Position numbers and translations under genes: made by a program
Shown here: positions 18,556 to 25,691 of the stretch, in pieces
Layout of the letters: every line of letters starts with the position of its first letter
Numbering within the stretch: the first letter of the stretch is position 1
The notes under the pieces: model-generated
The model's input: the letters and a program-made list of their open reading frames with translations, nothing else
Databases searched by the model: none
What the model was told of the DNA's origin: nothing
Assembly (NCBI RefSeq): GCF_030708455.1
Contig: NZ_JAUYWF010000001.1
Location: 124,001-188,000, forward strand
From: Halomonas sp. SSL-5
GTDB lineage: Bacteria; Pseudomonadota; Gammaproteobacteria; Pseudomonadales; Halomonadaceae
Reading direction: 5' to 3'
DNA: 64,000 nucleotides

Positions 18556-19925
18556 GCCAGCACGCCGGCGGCGACGTCCGCGAGGTCAACTTCGACGGCC
18601 TGGTGGGGCCGACCCACAACTATGCCGGCCTGGCGATGGGCAACGTCGCCTCCATGCGCCACGGCGGCCTGGAGGCCAACCCCCGGGAGGCGGCCCTGCA
18701 GGGGCTGGCCAAGATGAAGGCGCTGATGGATGCCGGCTACGCCCAGGGGGTGCTGCCGCCCCAGCAGCGGCCGGACCTCGGTGCCCTGCGCGACCTGGGC
18801 TTCTCCGGAAGCGACGAGCGGGTGCTGGCCCGGGCCGCCGGCGATGCGCCGCAGATCCTGCGCGCCGTGTGTTCCGCCTCGAGCATGTGGACCGCCAACG
18901 CCGCCACCGTGACCCCGAGCCTCGATGCCCCCGACGGCCGGGTGCACTTCACCCCGGCCAACCTGCAGTCGAGTTTCCACCGTTTCCTGGAACCCGCTAC
19001 CACCGGGCGGGTGCTGGCGGCGATCTTCCGCGACCCGGCGCGCTTCGCCCATCACCCGGCGTTGCCCGCCACCCCGTCCTTCTCCGACGAGGGCGCAGCC
19101 AACCATACCCGGCTGGCCGGCGGCCACGGCGCCCCGGGGGTGCACCTGTATGTCTACGGCCGCGAGGCGTTCGGCTGGGGCACCGAGGAGAGCCCGGCGC
19201 CGCGGCGCTTCCCTGCGCGCCAGACCCTCGAGGCCAGCCAGGCGGTGGCCCGTCAGCACGGCCTCTCCGAGTCGCAACTGGTGTTCGCTCAGCAGCACCC
19301 CGACGCCATCGACGCCGGCGTCTTCCACAACGACGTCATCAGCGTGGGCAACGGCCCGGTGCTGCTCTACCACGAGATGGCCTTCCTCGACGAGGCGGCC
19401 ACCCTGGAGGCGCTGCGCGAGCGCATGAGCGACCCGCTGGTTCCGCTGCGCATCCCCAGCGAGGCGGTGAGCCTGGCGGATGCCGTCGCCTCCTACCTCT
19501 TCAATTCCCAGCTGCTCTCCAATCCGGATGGCAGCATGACCCTGGTGGTGCCCGGGGAATGCCAGGAGAACGAGGCGGTCTGGCGCACCCTGCAGGACCA
19601 CCTGCTGGCCGGGGCCAACCCCATCGGCGAGGTGGTGGTGAAGGACGTCAAGCAGAGCATGCGCAACGGCGGTGGCCCCGCCTGCCTGCGCCTGCGAGTG
19701 GTGCTCTCCGACGCCGAGCGCGCCGCGCTCTCCGGCCGGGTGCTGCTCGACGACGCCCTCTATGGGGAGCTTGCCGCCTGGGTGAAGCGCCATTACCGCG
19801 ACCGCCTCAGCCCCGAGGATCTCGCCGACCCGGCGCTGGCCAGGGAGTCTTTGACGGCCCTGGACGAGCTGAGCCAGGTGCTCGGCATCGGCAGCGTCTA
19901 TCCCTTCCAGCTGGAGGGGGCGTGA
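18552..19925 (+). CDS. astB: N-succinylarginine dihydrolase
   Basis: The product is 457 aa against about 447 in E. coli. It has the near-N-terminal [32 protein letters not shown] (catalytic Glu), [11 protein letters not shown] (His) and [12 protein letters not shown] (Cys nucleophile). It hydrolyses succinylarginine to succinylornithine, ammonia and CO2. The start is GTG in a GTGA overlap with astD, with GGGGGTGAG upstream. The C-terminus ([14 protein letters not shown]) is complete. Its stop overlaps the next gene by GTGA. Confidence 0.95.
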   Translation: MSQHAGGDVREVNFDGLVGPTHNYAGLAMGNVASMRHGGLEANPREAALQGLAKMKALMDAGYAQGVLPPQQRPDLGALRDLGFSGSDERVLARAAGDAPQILRAVCSASSMWTANAATVTPSLDAPDGRVHFTPANLQSSFHRFLEPATTGRVLAAIFRDPARFAHHPALPATPSFSDEGAANHTRLAGGHGAPGVHLYVYGREAFGWGTEESPAPRRFPARQTLEASQAVARQHGLSESQLVFAQQHPDAIDAGVFHNDVISVGNGPVLLYHEMAFLDEAATLEALRERMSDPLVPLRIPSEAVSLADAVASYLFNSQLLSNPDGSMTLVVPGECQENEAVWRTLQDHLLAGANPIGEVVVKDVKQSMRNGGGPACLRLRVVLSDAERAALSGRVLLDDALYGELAAWVKRHYRDRLSPEDLADPALARESLTALDELSQVLGIGSVYPFQLEGA

Positions 19926-21106
19926 CGCCACCGGATACTGCAGAGCTGGCTCATGGGCGGGTCGCTTCTCCTCGGCGGGAGGCGGCGCGGCTCTCCCCCC
20001 TGGCCGCCTACCGTCAGGCCCTGGCGGAAAAGGGCTTCGTCCCGGACGCGTCACAGCAGGCGGCGGCCGAGGCCCTGGAGGCGTGCTTCGACGCCGTGCA
20101 TGGCGTGGGGCCGGCCGCCCAGGCCGCCGGGGTCTATCTGTGGGGGCCGGTGGGGCGCGGCAAGACCTGGCTGATGGACGCCTTTCATCACGGCCTTCGC
20201 GTGCCCGCCCGCCGTCAGCACTTCCACCACTTCATGCGCTGGGTGCATCGTCGCCAGTTCCAGCTCGGCGGCACGCCGGACCCCCTGCTGGCCCTGGCCC
20301 GGGAGCTGGCGGCCGAGGTGCGGGTGCTATGCCTCGACGAGCTGTTCGTCAGCGACATCGCCGATGCCATACTGCTCGGCGGCCTGTTGACGGCGCTCTT
20401 CGACCAGGGGGTGGTGCTGGTCTGCACCTCCAACCAGGCGCCTCGCCAGCTGTATGCCGACGGCTTCAACCGCGAACGCTTCCTGCCGGCCATCGAGTCC
20501 ATCGAGCGGCAGATGCGCGAGGTCGAGCTTGATGGCGGCGAGGATCATCGCCTGCATCCCGGACGGCCCAAGCAGCGCTACTGGGTGGTCGAGCCCGGCC
20601 AGGCGGGCGTCCTGTCGGGGCTCTTCGCGGAGCTGAGCGAGGGGCAGGAGAGGGCGGCGACGCCCTTCGAGCTGGGCCATCGCGACATCGTGGTGCGCGC
20701 GCGCAGCGAGTCGGTCGTGTGGTGCGGTTATGCGGCGCTCTGCGAGCAGCCCCTGGCGGCGCTGGATTTCATCGAGCTGGTCGACCGTTTCGAGCATATC
20801 CTGCTGGAGGGGGTGCCCTGCCTGAGCGATGCCCGCCTGGCACGCGGCATCGCCCGGGGAACCGAGGATGGGGTCAGCCGGGTCGAGGCGGGGGATCGGG
20901 AGTTGCCGCCACTTTCCCGGCGCGATGACGGCGTGAGACGCTTCATCGCGCTGGTCGACGAGTGCTACGACAGGCGCACGCCGCTGTATCTGGAGGCCGA
21001 GGTGGCCATGGAACAGCTCTATCCCCATGGCCACCTTGCCTTCCCCTTCCGGCGCACCCTGAGCCGCCTGCGCGAGATGCAGCTGGCGCGCTTCGGCGCC
21101 GACTGA
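19922..21106 (+). CDS. zapE: AFG1/ZapE-family ATPase in the usual astE position
   Basis: The product is 394 aa with Walker [13 protein letters not shown] (about 75-86) and Walker [37 protein letters not shown] and [16 protein letters not shown] are hallmarks of AFG1-like P-loop ATPases. E. coli ZapE acts at the division site and binds FtsZ; mitochondrial relatives act in protein quality control. The GTG start overlaps the astB stop (GTGA) behind GGAGGGGGC, so it is translationally coupled to arginine catabolism. No succinylglutamate desuccinylase (astE) is present. It may be a second AFG1 paralogue rather than the division ZapE. Confidence 0.82.
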   Translation: MTPPDTAELAHGRVASPRREAARLSPLAAYRQALAEKGFVPDASQQAAAEALEACFDAVHGVGPAAQAAGVYLWGPVGRGKTWLMDAFHHGLRVPARRQHFHHFMRWVHRRQFQLGGTPDPLLALARELAAEVRVLCLDELFVSDIADAILLGGLLTALFDQGVVLVCTSNQAPRQLYADGFNRERFLPAIESIERQMREVELDGGEDHRLHPGRPKQRYWVVEPGQAGVLSGLFAELSEGQERAATPFELGHRDIVVRARSESVVWCGYAALCEQPLAALDFIELVDRFEHILLEGVPCLSDARLARGIARGTEDGVSRVEAGDRELPPLSRRDDGVRRFIALVDECYDRRTPLYLEAEVAMEQLYPHGHLAFPFRRTLSRLREMQLARFGAD

Positions 21107-21111
21107 CCGCC

Positions 21112-22161
21112 TCAGCCGCCGCTGGCCGCACCCCCCACCACGCCGCCGCGCAGGCCGCTCTGGTTGCCGCTGGCCTTCAGGTGGTTGGCCACGGCGTCTT
21201 CCGGTGAGCCGGCCATCTCGCGGAACATGCCCATGGAGCCCAGCAGGGCGGAGGATTCGTAGGGCACGAAGACGCGTTCGCCGTCCTTGGCCATGGTCGG
21301 AAGCACCTTGATATAGCTTTGGCCGAGCAGGTAGCCGACCACGGTACGCTTGTTCTCCTCGCTGTCGCCGATGGCGCCCAGCACCAGCTTGATCGACTCC
21401 TGCTCGCCCTGGGCGCGCAGGATGGCCGACTCCTTGTCGCCCTGGGCGTTGAGGATGGACGACTCGCGCTGGCCCTGGGCCATGGCGATGGCGGCGGACT
21501 TCTCGCCCTCGGCCTCGGTGACGGTGGCGCGGCGCTTGCGCTCGGCCGCCATCTGCAGGCGCATGGCGGACTCCACCTCCTCGGGCATGGCAATGTCCTG
21601 CACCTCGACCCGGGCGATCTTCACCCCCCACTTGGAGGCGGCCTCTTCCATGGCGGCCTGGATCTCGTTGTTGACCTCGGCGCGGGACTCGAACAGCTTG
21701 TCGAGCTCCATCTTGCCGACCACCGAGCGCAGGGTGGTCTTGGCCAGCACCTCCACCGCCTGACTCATGTTCTCGACTTCGTAAACGGCGCGCTTGGGGT
21801 CGATGATCTGGTAGTAGAGGGCGCCGTTGATCTTCACCGTGACGTTGTCGGTGGTCACCACCGGCTGCCCCGGGAAGTCCATCACCGTTTCGCGGCGGTC
21901 AATGCGAGTCTCGTTGCTGGTGATGGCCTGGTAGTCGTCGCCCATCTTGCGGTAACGGAGCATGGTGATGGCACGCGGCTGCTCGATGAAGGGGACGATG
22001 ATGTTGATGCCGCTCTCCAGCAGGCGGTTGAACGACCCCAGTCGCTCGATGACCATCACCTCGGACTGGCGGACGACGACCAGCCCCTTGGCGATGATCA
22101 GGATGCCGGTAATGACGATGATCAGGGCGATGATCAGCCCCGGGCTGACGGGAAGGTCCAT
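21112..22161 (-). CDS. qmcA: stomatin/prohibitin-like SPFH protein (QmcA)
   Basis: The product is 349 aa: one N-terminal membrane helix (LIIALIIVITGILIIAKGLV), then an SPFH/band-7 domain (VVVRQSEVMVIERLGSFNRL, ETVMDFPGQPVVTTDNVTVK, TLRSVVGKMELDKLFESR). A long Ala/Glu-rich coiled coil with AERKRRATVTEAEGEK and repeated QGE/QGD units follows, and then a Gly-rich tail. Such proteins form oligomeric membrane microdomains and in E. coli associate with FtsH. It is co-transcribed with nfeD, whose stop lies six bases upstream. It converges on zapE with five bases between. Confidence 0.92.
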   Translation of the reverse strand: MDLPVSPGLIIALIIVITGILIIAKGLVVVRQSEVMVIERLGSFNRLLESGINIIVPFIEQPRAITMLRYRKMGDDYQAITSNETRIDRRETVMDFPGQPVVTTDNVTVKINGALYYQIIDPKRAVYEVENMSQAVEVLAKTTLRSVVGKMELDKLFESRAEVNNEIQAAMEEAASKWGVKIARVEVQDIAMPEEVESAMRLQMAAERKRRATVTEAEGEKSAAIAMAQGQRESSILNAQGDKESAILRAQGEQESIKLVLGAIGDSEENKRTVVGYLLGQSYIKVLPTMAKDGERVFVPYESSALLGSMGMFREMAGSPEDAVANHLKASGNQSGLRGGVVGGAASGG

Positions 22162-22167
22162 GCGGAA

Positions 22168-22662
22168 TTACTCCGTGTCGTGGGTGGCGCGCGAATCCGG
22201 CGCCGGATGGGCAAGGTGCACGATGGCGGTGGTGCCATCGAAGGACTCGAAGATGACGGGAGTGCCCGCCGGCAGCTCGGTCTCGCCGCTTCCTTCCGCC
22301 GAGTCGGCGACGCGCAGGCGATAGAAGTCGCCGTTGATCTTGATGCCGCTGGCGCCGTCGAAATCGCGCTTGAGGGTCGTATAGGTGTGGCCCTTCTCCA
22401 CCCCGGTACCGGTGGTGCCATAGGCCACCCCGCGGGGCGAGAACCGGGGGCGGATCACCCACACCGCCAGCGGTACCAGCACGCCGGAGAAGACGCCCAT
22501 ACCCAGCAGCTGCCAGGGAAGTGACAGCCCCAGGCCGGCGAGGGCGGCGGTCAGGGCCGCCGCGGCAGCCAGCGCGAGCAGCACCAGGCCGCCGGTGGTG
22601 AGCTCGGCAAGGCCCAGCAGCAGGGCGATAATCAGCCAGATGACGGCGGGGTTCCAGTCCAT
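22168..22662 (-). CDS. NfeD-family membrane protein (YbbJ-like)
   Basis: The product is 164 aa. About three hydrophobic helices fill the first 90 residues (VIWLIIALLLGLAELTTGGL, ALAAAAALTAALAGLGLSLP), followed by a C-terminal OB-fold domain (SGIKINGDFYRLRVAD, ELPAGTPVIFESFDGTTAIV). NfeD proteins are the standard partners of SPFH proteins, and the gene precedes qmcA in the same operon. Role: membrane-domain organisation or quality control, inferred from the family. Confidence 0.88.
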   Translation of the reverse strand: MDWNPAVIWLIIALLLGLAELTTGGLVLLALAAAAALTAALAGLGLSLPWQLLGMGVFSGVLVPLAVWVIRPRFSPRGVAYGTTGTGVEKGHTYTTLKRDFDGASGIKINGDFYRLRVADSAEGSGETELPAGTPVIFESFDGTTAIVHLAHPAPDSRATHDTE

Positions 22663-22974
22663 GGGGCGTTCCGTGGTTCGAGGCTGGTGAGGGTGCGCAC
22701 AGCCGATTGCGGTGTCCATCGAGGGTATCTGGTTATCGGATAGTGGGCTACGCCTGTCGGGTGGCACGGCAGGGCATACCGAGCTCTCTGCCGGGTCAGC
22801 GAGGAAAAACCGCGATATGCTGCACGCATGACGCCGAACTGCCGCGGCAGCCCACGGGCGAGGGCGATGGTTCGGCAAGGGGGGCGGAAACTGGCTGAGG
22901 CCTCGCTTCCATAAGCCGGAAATTGGTCTATGCTGTGCGGCCATTCGAAGCCGGTTGGCGGGAGGAAAACGACG
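22663..22974. promoter_or_regulatory. 312-base divergent intergenic region with a likely -10 box
   Basis: No gene is seen between nfeD and the channel gene. TATGCT at 22929-22934 is a plausible -10 for the rightward gene. If so, the in-frame ATG inside it (22930) cannot be the start, which supports initiation at the TTG at 22975 behind GGAGG. The rest is GC-rich with several short inverted repeats and no clear operator. Confidence 0.4.
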
Positions 22975-23727
22975 TTGAACGCTCTGATCTACTGGTTGGA
23001 CATGGCGGGGGTGATCGTCTTCGCGCTGTCGGGGGTGGTGCTGGCCTGCCGCACGCGCATGGATCCCTTCGGCATGCTGGTGTTGGCCGCGGTCACAGGC
23101 ATCGGCGGCGGCACCCTGCGCGACATGGTGCTCGGCGTGGGGCCGGTGTTCTGGGTCACCGACCCGACCTACCTGTGGGTCATCCTGGTGACGGTGGGGC
23201 TGGCCATCCTGGGGTTCCACTATATTCACCGCCTGTCGCGGGGCTTCCTGCCCGTGGCCGACGCCTTCGGGCTGGCGCTGTTCGTGGTGATCGGCGCCCA
23301 CAAGACGTTGCAGCTCCAGATGCCCGGCCTGGTGGCGGTGCTGATGGGCATGATGACGGGGGTGGCTGGCGGCATGGTGCGCGATATGCTGGCGCGCCGT
23401 GTGCCCATGGTACTGCGCGAGGAGATCTACGCGACCGCGGCCATCGCCGGCGGCATCGCCTATGTCGGCCTGTATGCCCTGGGAGCCCCCGGCCCCCTGG
23501 CCATCGCCTTCTCGTTGATGACCACCCTCGGACTTCGCCTGGCCGCCATCCACTGGCATCTGGCGCTGCCTACCTTCGCGTGGGTGGTGATCCCGTCATC
23601 ATCCGAGGCCTCTCCACCGGTCGATGAGGAGGTGACGCCGCCACCACCGCCCGCCGAGACGCCCCGTCCCAAGGTGCGGGTGCGCATGATCCGCCCCGAG
23701 CAGTCACGGCGCAGGAAGCGTTCATGA
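22975..23727 (+). CDS. TRIC-channel family protein (YicG/UPF0126)
   Basis: The product is about 250 aa with seven hydrophobic helices and two internal repeats, each with a Gly-rich loop and RDM: TGIGGGTLRDMVLG and TGVAGGMVRDMLAR. These are diagnostic of the UPF0126/TRIC family of monovalent-cation channel-like proteins. The C-terminal about 45 residues are a Pro- and Arg-rich cytoplasmic extension (PPPPPAETPRPKVRVRM) not usual in the family. TTG is chosen as start because GGAGG sits nine bases upstream. Its end overlaps the lipoprotein gene by ATGA. Confidence 0.85.
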   Translation: MNALIYWLDMAGVIVFALSGVVLACRTRMDPFGMLVLAAVTGIGGGTLRDMVLGVGPVFWVTDPTYLWVILVTVGLAILGFHYIHRLSRGFLPVADAFGLALFVVIGAHKTLQLQMPGLVAVLMGMMTGVAGGMVRDMLARRVPMVLREEIYATAAIAGGIAYVGLYALGAPGPLAIAFSLMTTLGLRLAAIHWHLALPTFAWVVIPSSSEASPPVDEEVTPPPPPAETPRPKVRVRMIRPEQSRRRKRS

Positions 23728-24848
23728 GCCGCCCCGGCATCCATGTACGGCTGCTGTCATGGCTCGCCCTGTGTGTGCTGGCGCTGCAGCTCTCGGCTTG
23801 TGCCGTGCAGCCCCCCGCTGCCGGCCCGGCCGAACACCACCGGCTGGCGGCGGAGCGAATCCGGGCAACCTATGAGGCGGTGCTCCCCGAGCTCTCCACC
23901 GGCAAGCGTCGCCACTACGCCCAGCGCCTCTACCGGGTGACCGGCGAGGCGCGCTATCTGCCGGCCAACCGCGAGTACATGATGCACCTGGCGGGTCGCC
24001 TCGAGGCCGAGATTGCCGAGCTGGCCGTGCCGGGGCAGGTCGAACGTCTCGCCAGGCAGGTCGTCGAGGGGTACCCCCGGCGCACCGAGAAGCAGCGGGC
24101 CCGGGCCGAGATGTTTGCCCCATGGGGCGAACTCGCCTATGCCAAGGGCCTGCTGTTTCGTCTGGTGCAGGCCCACTACCACGGCATGCTGGACGAGATT
24201 CCGGGCCATGAGCAGGCACTGGGCTATCTCGGCGACCTGCCCTGGGCGGCGTTCCTGACCGACCCCGAGGTGCTGGGCGTCTATGCCGCCCAGGTCGCCA
24301 ATCAGGTGCACTTCCTTCACCAGCTCGGGGTGATGGACCTGCGTCGGGAGGTGGAGGCCGCCTTTCGAAGGCGCTATCCCCCCGACAGTCTGGCGACCCT
24401 GTCGACCGCGGAGTACCGCAACTGGCTCTACGGACTGACCCACTTCGTGATTGCCGCCAGCCATTACTACCAGCAGGAAGTGGATGCCGAGGCGTATGCC
24501 TGGGTGCTTGAAGCGTTCGAGGGAGAGTCCGAGCGGATCATGCGCGACGCCACCGAGGATATCCAGGCAGAGGTGGCGCTGAGCTTCCTGCTTGCCGGCC
24601 GCGAGGGGCATCCCCTCGTCGGTAGGATTCGCGATGCCCTGGTCGCGGCGCTGGATCGCGAGAGCGGCATGATTCCCTCACCGGGCGGCAGCACCGACCT
24701 GGAAAGGGGCGAGCACCGCAATGTGCTCGCGATCATGGTGCTGGGGTGGCAGGGGCGGCTCCACCCTGGGCCTTGCTTCGAAAATGTCGGCCACCGCTCG
24801 CTGATCATTCGAGCGCCAGGGGCGTCGTGCTCAGCGCCATCAGCCTGA
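23724..24848 (+). CDS. lipoprotein, DUF3541-like
   Basis: The product is 374 aa. The signal peptide ends in a lipobox LSAC with Cys26, followed by AVQPPAAG; Asp is absent at +2, which suggests outer-membrane sorting. The mature part is mainly helical with HYAQRLYRVTGEARYLPAN, YRNWLYGLTHFVIAASHYYQ and AEVALSFLLAGREGHPL. It looks like an alpha-barrel-type domain as annotated in DUF3541 proteins; recognition is moderate. It is coupled to the channel gene by ATGA and meets the acyltransferase gene tail to tail four bases away. Function unknown. Confidence 0.7.
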   Translation: MSRPGIHVRLLSWLALCVLALQLSACAVQPPAAGPAEHHRLAAERIRATYEAVLPELSTGKRRHYAQRLYRVTGEARYLPANREYMMHLAGRLEAEIAELAVPGQVERLARQVVEGYPRRTEKQRARAEMFAPWGELAYAKGLLFRLVQAHYHGMLDEIPGHEQALGYLGDLPWAAFLTDPEVLGVYAAQVANQVHFLHQLGVMDLRREVEAAFRRRYPPDSLATLSTAEYRNWLYGLTHFVIAASHYYQQEVDAEAYAWVLEAFEGESERIMRDATEDIQAEVALSFLLAGREGHPLVGRIRDALVAALDRESGMIPSPGGSTDLERGEHRNVLAIMVLGWQGRLHPGPCFENVGHRSLIIRAPGASCSAPSA

Positions 24849-24852
24849 TCAG

Positions 24853-25668
24853 TTAGAGTTTCATCGCGGCCCTTGGCGAGTGCCAGCTCGGGGAGGTGAG
24901 CTGTTCCGCCAGCTGGTCTCTTATGTGCTCGTAAAGGGGCACCAGCTGTCGATTCATCCCCGATTCGGCCTGCTCGCGCGTGATGCAGTAGGCGCTGCGA
25001 CGGCCATGAAAGTCGATGGTGTCGCCGACCTTGGTGAAGTGGAAGCCGGACATCGAGAGCAGCCTGGGTAGCCGTGGCTCCATCATGGCGAAGGCGATGC
25101 TCTTGTCCAGCAGCCTGCCTAACGCATAGCCGGAAATGAAGAGCCCGCTGACCAGCAAGGAGAAGGTTTCTCGCTCATGGTCGGTGAACTCGAGTGGGGT
25201 ATCGCAGATCCCGGGAACCTCCTTGCCATGAAGTCTGGTTCGAAACGCTCTGGCGATCGCCAGGCGGGAAATCTCGTAATAGTCGGCAAGCGGTAGCCTT
25301 TGCGGGTGGAGCTCAGCGTGAGTCAGGCTCCTGCCTCCGTAGCTCTCCATCGGCAGCCGGTCGAAGGGTGGCTCCGCCTCCGGCTGTGGCAGCACGAGCC
25401 TCGTGCAGGCGGCGGTTACTCCGGTGCGACGGTGCTCGATCAGGCAGTGGATCGCCCTTTCGTCGTAACCGTCGTATTCCAGCCTGTTGACCGGGTCCTT
25501 CGGGGGTTCGTAGTTCAGCTCTGCACAATAGATATCGTGCCGCAATCGATAGACTCGTCGCTTCTGGCTATCGTCAGAAGCAATCACGAACTTGAATTCG
25601 TTCATGAATCGAGTCAGTAGAGGTTGCAGGTCCAACATCTTCCCCTCAGAAACACTGGAAGTATGCAT
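24853..25668 (-). CDS. PEP-CTERM/exosortase-associated-type acyltransferase
   Basis: The product is 271 aa, of the GNAT-like N-acyl amino acid synthase/autoinducer-synthase fold. KRRVYRLRHDIYCAELNYEP matches the N-terminal signature of the exosortase-associated acyltransferases (TIGR03694 type). A mid-protein YYEISRLAIARAFRTR is the typical ExxRLAI motif. It is predicted to join acyl chains, probably from acyl-ACP, to an amino compound. No exosortase or PEP-CTERM protein is in the window. It lies 23 bases downstream of the GGDEF/EAL gene and looks like the fourth gene of that operon. Starts at 25668 or 25638 are both possible; GAGGTGG favours the first. Confidence 0.75.
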   Translation of the reverse strand: MHTSSVSEGKMLDLQPLLTRFMNEFKFVIASDDSQKRRVYRLRHDIYCAELNYEPPKDPVNRLEYDGYDERAIHCLIEHRRTGVTAACTRLVLPQPEAEPPFDRLPMESYGGRSLTHAELHPQRLPLADYYEISRLAIARAFRTRLHGKEVPGICDTPLEFTDHERETFSLLVSGLFISGYALGRLLDKSIAFAMMEPRLPRLLSMSGFHFTKVGDTIDFHGRRSAYCITREQAESGMNRQLVPLYEHIRDQLAEQLTSPSWHSPRAAMKL

Positions 25669-25691
25669 TCCACCTCTTCCTTGTCAGGTGA

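Noticed and set aside
22930..22974. ATG at 22930 as start of the TRIC-like gene
   Set aside because: It lies inside a probable -10 box and lacks a ribosome binding site, while TTG at 22975 has GGAGG upstream.
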